From Nocardioides albertanoniae (GTDB taxonomy: Bacteria; Actinomycetota; Actinomycetes; Propionibacteriales; Nocardioidaceae), in contig NZ_VFOV01000001.1 in the NCBI RefSeq assembly GCF_006716315.1, positions 2,062,501 to 2,126,500 on the forward strand: a stretch of DNA of 64,000 nt, read 5' to 3'. The translations under genes and the position numbers were made by a program. This document shows, piece after piece, positions 23,578 through 32,685 of this stretch. The notes beneath the pieces are model-generated. The model ran no database searches. It saw nothing but the letters and a program-made list of their open reading frames with translations, and had not been told where the DNA came from. Numbering within the stretch: the first letter of the stretch is position 1; every line of letters begins with the position of its first letter.

Positions 23578-24317
23578 ACCGGCTTGCGCCAGACCGAGAC
23601 GTGAGCGGGCGACTCGCTGGTGAACGGCGAGCGGTCCCAGCCGCCGTAGCGGGCCTCGAGGCTCATTCCGGCGAGGCGGGCCATCAGGTCGAGCTCTGCG
23701 GGCCACACGAAGCGGAAGTTGTGCGGTGAGTAGCGGTAGTGGTCCTCGGCCACACGGGTGTAGTGGTGCGAGATCGCCTGCTGGGTGACCAGGTCGTAGG
23801 TGTCGAAGCCGAGATGGGCGGGGGAGACGTCGAACGGGATCGCCGGGCTGCCCGGCGGCAGCCGCCGCAGCCCGGGCACGCCGACCTCGATCACGAACCG
23901 CCCGCCTGGCGCCAGGTGGCGCGCGGCATTGGCGAAGCATTCGACCTGCTCGTCCTGCGTACGCAGGTTTCCGATCGTGTTGTAGACCAGATAGACCACG
24001 GCGTACGTCCCCATCCCGGGCGCCTCGGCAGCGGCCATGTCGCCGACCACGACCGGGATCTCGTCGGCGGTGACCTTGCGTCGCAGCACGTCGACCATCG
24101 GCCGGGAGAGCTCGATGCCGGTGACCGGCACCCCCAGCTCCCGCAGCGGTACGCCGATCCGACCCGTGCCGATGGCGAGCTCGAGCGCCGGGCCGCCGTC
24201 AGCGACCTCGGCGAGGAACCGGGCCACCGGACCGGTCACCTCGGACGAGTTCACCCAGTCGGCAGGGTCGTCGTAGCGTTCAGCGGCCTCGCGGTCCCAC
24301 ACGTCGCTGCTTGTCAT
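23574..24317 (-). CDS. Class I SAM-dependent methyltransferase
   Basis: A 247-residue methyltransferase: motif I ALELAIGTGRIGVPL (about residues 44-58), the acidic end of strand two VTGIELSRPMVD, motif II-like GDMAAAEAPGMGTYAVVYLV and HLAPGGRFVIEVGVPGL (about 131-147). The downstream region is typical of small-molecule methyltransferases in the Nocardioides group. ATG at 24317. It points away from the symporter promoter and ends against the YjbR-like gene with a four-base overlap. Substrate unknown. Confidence 0.87.
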   Translation of the reverse strand: MTSSDVWDREAAERYDDPADWVNSSEVTGPVARFLAEVADGGPALELAIGTGRIGVPLRELGVPVTGIELSRPMVDVLRRKVTADEIPVVVGDMAAAEAPGMGTYAVVYLVYNTIGNLRTQDEQVECFANAARHLAPGGRFVIEVGVPGLRRLPPGSPAIPFDVSPAHLGFDTYDLVTQQAISHHYTRVAEDHYRYSPHNFRFVWPAELDLMARLAGMSLEARYGGWDRSPFTSESPAHVSVWRKPV

Positions 24318-24431
24318 ACCCCGACCATGCCCGCAGGAACGTCCGGTTCGCGAACGGTTTTCTGCTCTCGGAGGCCGCGATCGGCAGATTCCGGCGCGGG
24401 ACGCTGGCGCGATCGAGAGCGAAGCGCGATA

Positions 24432-24445
24432 GTGACCTGCGTCAC
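24432..24445. promoter_or_regulatory. Inverted repeat before the first dicarboxylate symporter
   Basis: GTGAC-CTGC-GTCAC, 29 bases before ATG 24474. The same GTGAC-N4-GTCAC arrangement precedes the second symporter (28288-28301). It is a candidate site for the response regulator encoded between the two symporter genes. Confidence 0.55.
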
Positions 24446-24473
24446 TTTACCCCCGTGATCTCGAGGAGCCCCC

Positions 24474-25832
24474 ATGGCAGGCACAGACACGCAACCCGCA
24501 CCACCGCCGCGCAAGGATCGCACCCACTACCTCTATATCGCGGTGATCGCCGCGGTGATCCTCGGCATCTTCGTGGGGCTGATCTTCCCGAGCTTCGCGG
24601 TCGAGCTGAAGCCGGTCGGCACCGCGTTCGTCAACCTGATCAAGATGATGATCCAGCCGATCATCTTCTGCACGCTGGTCATCGGCGTGGGCTCGGTGGC
24701 GAGTGCCGCGAAGGTCGGCAAGGTCGGCGGCCTCGCACTCGTCTACTTCATCGTGATGTCGACGGTCGCACTCGGCATCGGCATGCTCGTCGGCAACCTG
24801 ATCGACCCGGGCAGCGGCCTCCAGATCAGCTCCGACTCCTCCCAGGCCGGCCAGGACGCGGCCGCAGAAGGTCACGGAAGCACCACCGACTTCCTGCTCG
24901 GCATCATCCCGACGAGCCTGTTCTCGGCGCTGACCTCCGGCGAGGTGCTGCAGACGCTGCTGGTCGCCCTGCTCGTGGGCTTCGCGCTGCAGCGGATGGG
25001 CGAGACCGGCAAGCCGATCCTCAACGCGATCACCTGGCTCCAGAAGCTCGTCTTCCGGGTGCTCGCGATGATCATGTGGGCCGCGCCGGTCGGCGCGTTC
25101 GGCGCGATGGCGGCGGTCGTGGGGGAGACCGGCATCGACGCGCTCAAGAGCCTCGCGGTGATCATGGTCGCCTTCTACATCACCTGCGTGCTGTTCATCT
25201 TCGTGGTGCTGGGCGCGATCCTGTGGTTCGCGACCGGGGTCAACTTGTTCAAGCTGCTCGCCTATCTCGGTCGTGAGTTCCTGCTGATCCTCTCGACATC
25301 CTCGTCGGAGTCGGCGCTGCCACGGCTGATCGCGAAGATGGAGCACGCCGGCGTCGAGAAGGCGACGGTCGGCGTCGTGGTGCCCACCGGCTACTCGTTC
25401 AACCTCGACGGCACCGCGATCTATCTGACGATGGCCTCGATCTTCATCGCTGATGCGATGGGTGACCCGCTGGCGATCGGTGAGCAGATCGGCTTGCTGC
25501 TGTTCATGATGATCGCCTCGAAGGGTGCTGCCGGTGTCACCGGTGCGGGCCTGGCGACGCTCGCCGGTGGTCTGCAGTCGCACCGACCTGAGATGGTCGA
25601 CGGAGTCGGGCTGATCGTGGGTATCGACCGGTTCATGTCGGAGGCGCGTGCGTTGACGAACTTCGCGGGCAACTCGGTCGCCACCGTCCTGGTGGGCCAT
25701 TGGACCAAGACGCTCGACCGGGCACAGCTCGACCGGGTGCTGGATCGTCAGGACCCGTTCGACGAGACCACGATGGTCGACGACCACGCCGCGCCCCCGC
25801 CTCCCGCGGAAGGCGAGAAGGCCTCGGTCTAG
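24474..25832 (+). CDS. C4-dicarboxylate:cation symporter (DctA type), copy 1
   Basis: A 452-residue DAACS-family transporter with eight helices and two re-entrant hairpins. The hallmarks are the Ser-rich hairpin LSTSSSESALPRL (about 272-284), the nucleotide-like motif VVPTGYSFNLDGTAIYLTMA (about 302-321) and the second hairpin near ASKGAAGVTGAG. It imports succinate, fumarate or malate with protons or sodium. The protein is about nine-tenths identical to the copy at 28365, and almost identical over the C-terminal half. The start has only a weak GAGGAG site. It is followed by a strong terminator and the convergent response regulator. Confidence 0.93.
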   Translation: MAGTDTQPAPPPRKDRTHYLYIAVIAAVILGIFVGLIFPSFAVELKPVGTAFVNLIKMMIQPIIFCTLVIGVGSVASAAKVGKVGGLALVYFIVMSTVALGIGMLVGNLIDPGSGLQISSDSSQAGQDAAAEGHGSTTDFLLGIIPTSLFSALTSGEVLQTLLVALLVGFALQRMGETGKPILNAITWLQKLVFRVLAMIMWAAPVGAFGAMAAVVGETGIDALKSLAVIMVAFYITCVLFIFVVLGAILWFATGVNLFKLLAYLGREFLLILSTSSSESALPRLIAKMEHAGVEKATVGVVVPTGYSFNLDGTAIYLTMASIFIADAMGDPLAIGEQIGLLLFMMIASKGAAGVTGAGLATLAGGLQSHRPEMVDGVGLIVGIDRFMSEARALTNFAGNSVATVLVGHWTKTLDRAQLDRVLDRQDPFDETTMVDDHAAPPPPAEGEKASV

Positions 25833-25838
25833 ACCCGA

Positions 25839-25884
25839 AACAGGGCCGTACGCTTCGCCTCCGTGTGCGGCGTACGGCCCTGTT
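25839..25884. terminator. Terminator after symporter copy 1
   Basis: A perfect 15-bp stem, AACAGGGCCGTACGC at 25839-25853 with its complement at 25870-25884, loop of 16, ending in TGTT. It sits between convergent genes (symporter and response regulator) and can serve both strands. Confidence 0.8.
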
Positions 25885-25911
25885 CGGCCCCTGTTGGGCA
25901 CTTTCGGGCGG

Positions 25912-26622
25912 CTACCGTTCGCGGCCGCGCCCCCAGGAGTAGCTGACCTCCGGCCGACCGCCGCTGGGGCCGTAGCGCACGCCGCGCGCGGCCGAGCCGG
26001 TGTCGGCCAGGTGCTCGAGGTAGCGCCGTGCGGTCACCCGCGAGGCGCCGACGGCGGCGGCGACCTCGCTGGCCGAGAGCTCGTGGTCGGCCTCGCGCAG
26101 CGCCGCCGTCACGGCCCGGAGCGTCTCCGGGCTCATGCCCTTGGGCAGCGGCGGGGCGCCGGTGGGGCGCAGCGAGCCCAGGAGCTGGTCGACCTCGTGC
26201 TGCACGACCTCCTCGGGCGCCGCGTCGAGCCGGGCACGGAAGTCGGCGTACTGCTCGAGCTTGTCGCGGAAGGTCGCGAACGTGAACGGCTTGAGCAGAT
26301 ACAGCACCACTCCCTGGGCGACCGCCTGCCGCACGACGCGCGTGTCGCGGGCCGCGGTCACCGCGATGACATCGCACAGGTGCCCGGCGGCGCGCAGCTT
26401 GCTGAGGAACCCGAGCCCGTGCCCGTCGGGCAGGTTCATGTCGAGCAGCACGAGGTCGACCGGTGTGCCGGCGTCGCGGGCGGCGTCGAGGGCCCGGGCC
26501 GCCTCGCGGGCCGAGCGCGCGACCCCGGCGAGCCCGAAGCCCGAGACCCTCTCGACGTACGCCGCATGGGCCTCGGCAGCCAGCTCCTCGTCCTCGATGA
26601 CCAGCACCCTGACGGCGCTCAT
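25912..26622 (-). CDS. CitB/DcuR-type response regulator
   Basis: A 236-residue regulator with an N-terminal receiver domain (phospho-acceptor Asp 61 in LVLLDMNLPDGHG, Thr in VTAARDT, Lys in YLLKPFTF about 112) and a C-terminal winged-helix part (ELSASEVAAAVGASRVTARR, about 182-201). This layout is the CitB/DcuR class that controls citrate or C4-dicarboxylate uptake. ATG 26622 overlaps the kinase stop by four bases. The likely targets are the two flanking symporter genes. Confidence 0.92.
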   Translation of the reverse strand: MSAVRVLVIEDEELAAEAHAAYVERVSGFGLAGVARSAREAARALDAARDAGTPVDLVLLDMNLPDGHGLGFLSKLRAAGHLCDVIAVTAARDTRVVRQAVAQGVVLYLLKPFTFATFRDKLEQYADFRARLDAAPEEVVQHEVDQLLGSLRPTGAPPLPKGMSPETLRAVTAALREADHELSASEVAAAVGASRVTARRYLEHLADTGSAARGVRYGPSGGRPEVSYSWGRGRER

Positions 26623-28241
26623 CGTTCGACCTCCGTGATCAGGGTGACGGTGAACTCGGCACCGCCGAGGTGCGAGCGGCCCACGACCACCTCGCCGTCG
26701 TGCCGTCGCGCCACCTGGCCGACCAGGGCGAGGCCCAGGCCACGGCCGGTGCCGGGCTCGGCCTTGGTCGTCCAGCCGCGGTCGAGCGCGCGGGCAGAGT
26801 CGGCGTGGTCCAGGCCCGGCCCGCTGTCGCCCACTCGGATCGTGACGGCATGGTCATCGCCGGCGAGGTCGACCTCGACCTCGCGGGAGTCGGCCTCGGT
26901 GACGGCGTCGAGCGCGTTGTCGATCAGGTTGCCGAGCACCGTGACCAGATCGCGAGGCGTGACGCCCGTGCCGGGCGGCAGCTCGCCTTCGATGCGGAGC
27001 TCGATGCCCCGCTCGGCCGCTTCGGCCGACTTGCCGAGCAGGTGTGCGGTGACCACGGGGTCCTCGACCGCGGCGACCACCTGGTCGGTGAGCAGCTGGG
27101 CCACCCGCAGCTCGTCGGTCGCGAACGACACCGCCTCCTCGGACCGCCCCAGCTCGATGAGGGAGACCACGGTGTGCAGCCGGTTGGCCGACTCGTGGTT
27201 CTGCGAGCGCAGCGACTCGGTGAGGCGGCGTACGACCTCGAGCTCGCCGGTCACCGCACGCAGCTCGGTGTGATCACGCAGGGTCACGACCGAGCCGACG
27301 TCGCGGCCGTCCCAGCGCGCCGGGGCCGAGGAGACCACCAGGATCCGCTCGCCGGCGAGGTAGAGGTCGTCGGTCTCGGCGGTGTGGCCACGGGCGGCGG
27401 TGACCAGCGCGGGCGGCAGATCGAGATCCTCGATCCGGGTGCCGACCACGTCGCCGGGTAGGGCCAGCAGCCGAACCGCCTCGTCGTTGACCAGCTGCAC
27501 CCGTCCCTCGCCGTCGAGCAGCAGCAGACCTTCGCGCACCGAGTGGAGCACGGCGGAGTAGTACTCATACATCCGGGCCAGCTCGTGCTCGCCCAGGCCA
27601 TGGGTGAGCCGGTGCAGGCGCCGGCTCAGCAGCCAGGCGCCGGCCAGCCCGACGCCGAGCACCCCGGCGCCACACAGCACCACGATCCCGACGTCGCGCA
27701 TCAGGCCGCGGTTGATGTCGCTGACCGTGATGCCGACCGAGACCAGGGCGACGACGCGTCCGCCCTCCTCGACCGGCACCACCGAACGGACCGAGGGCCC
27801 CAGCGTTCCGGTGTACTCCTGGGTGAAGACCTCGCCCTCGGGTGCGCCGCCGAGGTCACCGACGAACTTCCCGCCGATCTGGCGCGGGTCGGTGTGGGTG
27901 TAGCGGGTGCGGTCGAGCCCCATCACGACCACGAAGTCGGTGTCGGTGTCGCGGCGCACCTTCACGGTCCACGGCTGGAGCGTCCGGGTCGGGTCCTCGC
28001 CGTGCAGCGCCGCGCGGGTGGTGGGGGAGTCCGCGACGGTCTGGGCCACGGCCACCGAACGCTGGGTGGCGCGGCTGCGTGAGTCGCGCTGGGCGTCGTA
28101 GGAGGCCATCAGGATGCCGACGACGACCAGCAGCAGCACCGTCCCGAGCTGGAGGAGCAGCACCTGCCGTGCCACCGAGCCGTCGCGGAGCGAGCGAGGT
28201 CGGAGGGGTCGGCGATGGGGCACCGCCTCATTCTCACCCAC
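26619..28241 (-). CDS. CitA/DcuS-type sensor histidine kinase
   Basis: A 540-residue membrane kinase. TM1 is about residues 27-47, followed by a periplasmic PDC/Cache sensor domain of about 130 residues, TM2 about 183-206, a cytoplasmic PAS domain (VREGLLLLDGEGRVQLVNDE) and the kinase core. The phospho-His is in SLRSQNHESANRLHTV, the short H-box of the CitA group; N-box NLIDNALDAV, G-boxes DSGPGLD and GTGRGLGLAL follow. The start GTG 28241 is uncertain by several codons. The ligand is probably a dicarboxylate or citrate, judging from the class and the neighbouring symporters. Confidence 0.93.
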   Translation of the reverse strand: MGENEAVPHRRPLRPRSLRDGSVARQVLLLQLGTVLLLVVVGILMASYDAQRDSRSRATQRSVAVAQTVADSPTTRAALHGEDPTRTLQPWTVKVRRDTDTDFVVVMGLDRTRYTHTDPRQIGGKFVGDLGGAPEGEVFTQEYTGTLGPSVRSVVPVEEGGRVVALVSVGITVSDINRGLMRDVGIVVLCGAGVLGVGLAGAWLLSRRLHRLTHGLGEHELARMYEYYSAVLHSVREGLLLLDGEGRVQLVNDEAVRLLALPGDVVGTRIEDLDLPPALVTAARGHTAETDDLYLAGERILVVSSAPARWDGRDVGSVVTLRDHTELRAVTGELEVVRRLTESLRSQNHESANRLHTVVSLIELGRSEEAVSFATDELRVAQLLTDQVVAAVEDPVVTAHLLGKSAEAAERGIELRIEGELPPGTGVTPRDLVTVLGNLIDNALDAVTEADSREVEVDLAGDDHAVTIRVGDSGPGLDHADSARALDRGWTTKAEPGTGRGLGLALVGQVARRHDGEVVVGRSHLGGAEFTVTLITEVER

Positions 28242-28254
28242 CCGCCCGGGCGAT

Positions 28255-28301
28255 GTGACTCAGGCCACGAACACAACGAACACAACAGTGACGAGCGTCA
28301 C
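28255..28301. promoter_or_regulatory. Paired inverted repeats and tandem 9-mer before symporter copy 2
   Basis: A GTGAC-N4-GTCAC site at 28288-28301 and a degenerate copy (GTGACTCAGGCCAC) at 28255-28268, exactly 33 bp apart or about three helical turns. Between them is a perfect tandem 9-mer, GAACACAAC twice (28269-28286). They lie between the kinase gene start and the second symporter and may bind the response regulator as two dimers. Confidence 0.55.
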
Positions 28302-28364
28302 CAGGTGCTCGATAGTTGCCGAGGTTGCCCGATGAGGGCATCGGACACCGAGCCAGGAGGAACC

Positions 28365-29717
28365 ATGAGTACGAACGCCCCCGCACCGCCACGGAAGAAG
28401 GACAGGACACATTTCCTGTATATCGCGGTGATCGCCGCGGTGATCCTCGGCATCTTCGTGGGCCTGGTCTTCCCGAGCTTCGCGGTCGAGCTGAAGCCGA
28501 TCGGCACCGCGTTCGTCAACCTGATCAAGATGATGATCCAGCCGATCATCTTCTGCACGTTGGTCATCGGCGTGGGCTCGGTGGCGAGTGCCGCGAAGGT
28601 CGGCAAGGTCGGCGGCCTCGCGCTGGGCTACTTCATCGTGATGTCGACCGTCGCGCTCGCGATCGGTGTCATCGTCGGCAACCTGATCGATCCCGGCACC
28701 GGCCTCCACATCGACCCAGCCGCTTCCTCGGCCGGCAAGGACGCAGCCGCAGAAGGTCATGGGAGCACGACCGACTTCCTGCTCAGCATCATCCCGACGT
28801 CGATGTTCTCGGCGTTGACCTCCGGCGTCGTCCTGCAGACCTTGCTCGTCGCGTTGCTCGTCGGGTTCGCGCTGCAGCGGATGGGGGAGTCGGGCAAGCC
28901 GATCCTCAACGCGATCACCTGGCTCCAGAAGCTCATCTTCCGGGTGCTGGCGATGATCATGTGGGCAGCCCCCGTCGGCGCGTTCGGCGCGATGGCAGCC
29001 GTCGTCGGCGAGACCGGTGTCGACGCGCTCAAGAGCCTCGCGGTGATCATGGTGGCCTTCTACATCACCTGTGCGTTGTTCGTCTTCGTGGTGCTGGGGG
29101 CGATCCTGTGGTTCGCGACCGGGGTGAACCTGTTCAAGCTGCTGGCCTATCTCGGTCGTGAGTTCCTGCTGATCCTCTCGACATCCTCGTCGGAGTCGGC
29201 GCTCCCGCGGCTGATCGCCAAGATGGAGCACGCCGGGGTGCAGCAGGCCACCGTCGGCGTGGTCGTGCCGACCGGCTACTCGTTCAACCTCGACGGCACC
29301 GCGATCTATCTGACGATGGCCTCGATCTTCATCGCCGATGCGATGGGCGATCCGCTGGCGATCGGTGAGCAGATCGGGCTGCTGCTGTTCATGATGATCG
29401 CGTCCAAGGGTGCTGCCGGTGTGACCGGTGCGGGTCTGGCGACGCTGGCTGGTGGCTTGCAGTCGCACCGACCCGAGATGGTCGACGGAGTGGGTCTGAT
29501 CGTCGGTATCGACCGGTTCATGTCGGAGGCGCGTGCCCTGACCAACTTCGCGGGCAACTCGGTCGCCACCGTGCTGGTGGGTCACTGGACCAACACGCTC
29601 GACCGGGCACAGCTCGACCGGGTGCTGGATCGCAAGGACCCGTTCGACGAGACCACGATGGTCGACGACCACGCCGCCCCGCCGCCTGCCGCGGAAGGCG
29701 AGAAGGCCTCGGTCTAG
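28365..29717 (+). CDS. C4-dicarboxylate:cation symporter (DctA type), copy 2
   Basis: A 450-residue paralogue of the 24474 gene with the same hairpins and motif set. Differences cluster in the first 30 residues, the loop near 110-130 and scattered helix positions; from LGREFLLILS onward there are only about five changes in nearly 200 residues. AGGAGG lies six bases before ATG 28365, a much stronger ribosome site than copy 1 has. It is divergent from the kinase gene and ends at a terminator of its own. The second copy may differ in expression rather than substrate. Confidence 0.93.
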   Translation: MSTNAPAPPRKKDRTHFLYIAVIAAVILGIFVGLVFPSFAVELKPIGTAFVNLIKMMIQPIIFCTLVIGVGSVASAAKVGKVGGLALGYFIVMSTVALAIGVIVGNLIDPGTGLHIDPAASSAGKDAAAEGHGSTTDFLLSIIPTSMFSALTSGVVLQTLLVALLVGFALQRMGESGKPILNAITWLQKLIFRVLAMIMWAAPVGAFGAMAAVVGETGVDALKSLAVIMVAFYITCALFVFVVLGAILWFATGVNLFKLLAYLGREFLLILSTSSSESALPRLIAKMEHAGVQQATVGVVVPTGYSFNLDGTAIYLTMASIFIADAMGDPLAIGEQIGLLLFMMIASKGAAGVTGAGLATLAGGLQSHRPEMVDGVGLIVGIDRFMSEARALTNFAGNSVATVLVGHWTNTLDRAQLDRVLDRKDPFDETTMVDDHAAPPPAAEGEKASV

Positions 29718-29729
29718 ACCCCACGAGCT

Positions 29730-29769
29730 CAGGCCGTACGCAGCACACCGAGGTGCTGCGTACGGCCTG
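29730..29769 (+). terminator. Terminator after symporter copy 2
   Basis: A perfect 17-bp stem, CAGGCCGTACGCAGCAC at 29730-29746 with its complement at 29753-29769, loop ACCGAG, followed by TTCTGTCT. It stands between this gene and the convergent membrane protein gene. Confidence 0.85.
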
Positions 29770-29802
29770 TTCTGTCTCGGGCGACCGGCGACGGGCTGTC
29801 GG

Positions 29803-30138
29803 CTACCGGTTGCGGTAGACGATCCGCGCCAGCTCGAAGGGCGCGACCCGCCAGGACCCGATCGGCTCGTCGTCGAGCCCGATCCGGCCGAGCGCGGCGA
29901 TGATCCACGACATCGCGAAGCAGCCGATGCCGGCCACGGTCCAGATCCCGACGCTGCGCCAGGAGACGTCGCCGCCGAAGGCCCGGAAGACGCCGACGAC
30001 CGCCGCGATCAGCGCGATCGCGGCCACCAACCAGAAGAGCAGCGAGCAGATCACGGCGGCGAGCCGCCCGGCGACCGCCAACGGGTCGCGAGGAGGCCGC
30101 CCGTGCGGCTGGTGATGGTGAGGTGGCGGATAGTTCAT
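29803..30138 (-). CDS. Small membrane protein of unknown function
   Basis: A 111-residue protein with a His/Pro-rich N-terminus (MNYPPPHHHQPHGRPPRD) and two hydrophobic segments (about 23-49 and 62-81). ATG 30138. I do not recognise the family. It is convergent with symporter copy 2 and divergent from the ABC importer operon. Confidence 0.68.
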   Translation of the reverse strand: MNYPPPHHHQPHGRPPRDPLAVAGRLAAVICSLLFWLVAAIALIAAVVGVFRAFGGDVSWRSVGIWTVAGIGCFAMSWIIAALGRIGLDDEPIGSWRVAPFELARIVYRNR

Positions 30139-30388
30139 GTGGGCGCTGATTCTGGCGTACGCGGGCGCTCGGAGTCACACCGGGAGCGGAAAGTCTCCCC
30201 GGCACACCGGCGCACGAACGGTATGGTCCTGCGCATTCTCGGGTAAATGTTCGACGGCTTGCTCGGGACAGCGATGCCCCGTGCGACTAATGTTATCGAG
30301 ATCACATGACGAGGCGCTGCCTCGTGGACCCGGTGTGGCCTGCGTGGCACGACCTCCGTGGATCAACGACGATGGAGGGTGCAACCCA

Positions 30389-31693
30389 ATGCACGTGCGC
30401 AGATGGCAGATCGGAGCAGCCACCGTAGGCCTGCTCGCCGTGACCGGCTGTGGAGTGCCCGGCGGAGGCGGAAGCAACGATGCCGGCGAGACCAAGAAGG
30501 GTGACGGCAGCCTGCAGATCCTCGGAGCCGTCCCCGAGGGCGAGGCCGTGGGTCTGAACGCGGCCCTGAAGACGTTCACCAAGGAGACCGGGATCAAGGT
30601 CACCTACACCCCGTCGACCGACTTCACCACCGAGATCCGCACCAAGGTCAACGGCAACGACGCGCCCGACATCGCGCTGTTCCCGCAGCCGGGTCTGGTC
30701 GGCGACCTGACCGAGTCGGGTGACACCCTCCCGCTCGACGACCTCATCGACGTCGACAAGCTCGACGACACCATGATCCCGGGCCTGATGGACTCGGTGG
30801 AGATCGACGACAAGACCTACGGCGTGCCCGTGCGGGTCTCGATGAAGTCGCTGGTCTGGACCCCGAAGGGGTTCGAGCAGTCCGGCTACAAGGTGCCGAA
30901 GACCTGGGACGAGCTGATGAAGCTGCAGGACCAGATCATCGCCAAGGGCCAGACCCCGTGGTGTCTCGGCGCCGAGGCCGGCGCCGACACCGGCTGGGTC
31001 TTCACCGACTGGGTCGAGGAGATCGTCCTGCGCCAGGAGGGCCCGGAGTTCTACGACAAGTGGGTCTCCCACGAGGTGCCGTTCAACGACCCGAAGATCG
31101 TCAAGGCCATCGAGACCCTGGGCGACATCGTCAACAAGCCGAAGAACGTACGCGGCGGGGCCGACGGCACCCTGAGCGAGCCGTTCGGCGAGTCGCCGCT
31201 GCCGCTCTTCGACAAGAAGCCCGGCTGCGAGATGCACCGTCAGGCCAACTTCATCACCACCTTCTTCCCCGACGACGTGAAGAAGGATCTGGCCGGCAAC
31301 GTCGGCGTCTTCGCCCTGCCGGGCGACATGGAGGGTGGCTACGAGGGCACCCCGGTGCTCGGCGCGGGTGACATGGCGACCGCTTTCACCAACGACACCG
31401 ACGTGGTCAAGCTGATGGAGTTCTTCGCGTCCCCCGACTTCGGCACCGAGTGGGCCCAGGCCGGCGGCTGGCTCTCGCCGAGCGCCGAGTTCGACAACTC
31501 GAACTACTCCGACCCGATGTTCGGTGAGATCGCGACCCTGCTGCAGGACGCCGACACCTTCCGCTTCGACGGCTCCGACCTGATGCCCGCCCAGGTGGGT
31601 GCCGGCACCTTCTGGAGCGAGATGAATGCGTACGTCGGGGGTGAGAAGAGCGCCGAGGAAGCTGCCGACGCGATCGAGGAGAGCTGGCGATGA
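30389..31693 (+). CDS. ABC importer solute-binding lipoprotein, alpha-glucoside type
   Basis: A 434-residue family 1 (sugar) solute-binding protein: signal peptide with lipobox AVTGC (Cys about 21), then ITYTPSTDF-like early lobe (KVTYTPSTDFTTEIRTKV), the hinge and NDAPDIALFPQPGLVGDL (about 89-106). With the two permeases it matches the alpha-glucoside AglE/F/G arrangement. GGAGGG precedes ATG 30389. No ATPase gene is present, so a shared MsiK-like ATPase elsewhere is expected. The upstream 250 bases hold no recognised operator; TGTTATCGAGATCACA near 30291 is a weak candidate. Confidence 0.85.
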   Translation: MHVRRWQIGAATVGLLAVTGCGVPGGGGSNDAGETKKGDGSLQILGAVPEGEAVGLNAALKTFTKETGIKVTYTPSTDFTTEIRTKVNGNDAPDIALFPQPGLVGDLTESGDTLPLDDLIDVDKLDDTMIPGLMDSVEIDDKTYGVPVRVSMKSLVWTPKGFEQSGYKVPKTWDELMKLQDQIIAKGQTPWCLGAEAGADTGWVFTDWVEEIVLRQEGPEFYDKWVSHEVPFNDPKIVKAIETLGDIVNKPKNVRGGADGTLSEPFGESPLPLFDKKPGCEMHRQANFITTFFPDDVKKDLAGNVGVFALPGDMEGGYEGTPVLGAGDMATAFTNDTDVVKLMEFFASPDFGTEWAQAGGWLSPSAEFDNSNYSDPMFGEIATLLQDADTFRFDGSDLMPAQVGAGTFWSEMNAYVGGEKSAEEAADAIEESWR

Positions 31694-32685
31694 GCGATGA
31701 CTCGTTCCTCAAGATCGTCAACGGCCTCGTCGCGATCGTCCTGGGGGTCGGTGGGACCGCCGCGCTCTACTGGGTGCTCAACTTCCTGGTAGGACTCCTG
31801 CCGGGCGCGTGGGACAGGCGGATCAAGCCCTACATCTTCATCGGGCCGGCCATCTTGGTGGTCACCGTCTTCTTGATCTACCCGGCCGTGATGACGGTGA
31901 TCTTCAGCTTCGCCGACGCCAACAGCATCAACTGGGTGGGGTTCTCGAACTACGTCGACCTGTTCCAGGACAAGGAGTTCATCGGCACGCTGGTCAACAA
32001 CCTGCTCTGGATCCTGATCGTGCCGGCCGGCAGCGTCATCGTCGGCCTGCTCGTGGCGGTGCTGGCCGACCGGCTCAAGGCACTGCCGGAGCGGATCGCC
32101 AAGTCGGTCATCTTCATGCCGATGGCGATCAGCTTCGTCGGGGCGAGCACGATCTGGGGCTTCGTCTACGCGACCAGGTTCGCGCAGGGCGACAAGCAGA
32201 TCGGGTTGCTCTCGGCGATCTCGACGAGCCTCGGGTTCGAGCCGGTCGCCTGGCTGCGCATCTCCTCCTACAACCTCAACGACCTGCTCCTGATCGTCAT
32301 CATGGTCTGGCTGCAGGCGGGGTTCGCGATGGTGCTGCTCTCCTCGGCGATCAAGGGCGTGCCCGACGACACCGTCGAGGCCGCCCGCATCGACGGGGCC
32401 AGCGAGCTGCAGATCTTCTTCAAGGTCGTCGTGCCGCAGATCTGGCCCACGGTGATCGTGGTGTTCGTGACCATCCTCATCTTGGTGATGAAGGTCTTCG
32501 ACATCGTCTACGTGATGACCGGTGGTCGGTCCGGCACCTCGGTGCTGGCCAACACCTTCGTGCTCGAGCTCTTCGAGTTCGGTGACGCCGGTCGCGCGGC
32601 CGCGGTAGTGGTGGTCCTGATGGTCGCCGTGATCCCGGTGATGATCTACCAGATGCGCCAGTTCAAGAAGCAGGAGGCCCGCTGA
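31690..32685 (+). CDS. ABC sugar importer permease (AglF type)
   Basis: A 331-residue MalF-type permease with an extra N-terminal helix (residues about 10-35) before the six-helix core. The EAA loop for ATPase contact is AARIDGASELQIFFKVVVPQ (about 235-254). The start ATG overlaps the previous stop by four bases. The long N-terminal part is usual for AglF relatives. It forms a heterodimer with the next gene product. Confidence 0.88.
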   Translation: MSDDSFLKIVNGLVAIVLGVGGTAALYWVLNFLVGLLPGAWDRRIKPYIFIGPAILVVTVFLIYPAVMTVIFSFADANSINWVGFSNYVDLFQDKEFIGTLVNNLLWILIVPAGSVIVGLLVAVLADRLKALPERIAKSVIFMPMAISFVGASTIWGFVYATRFAQGDKQIGLLSAISTSLGFEPVAWLRISSYNLNDLLLIVIMVWLQAGFAMVLLSSAIKGVPDDTVEAARIDGASELQIFFKVVVPQIWPTVIVVFVTILILVMKVFDIVYVMTGGRSGTSVLANTFVLELFEFGDAGRAAAVVVVLMVAVIPVMIYQMRQFKKQEAR

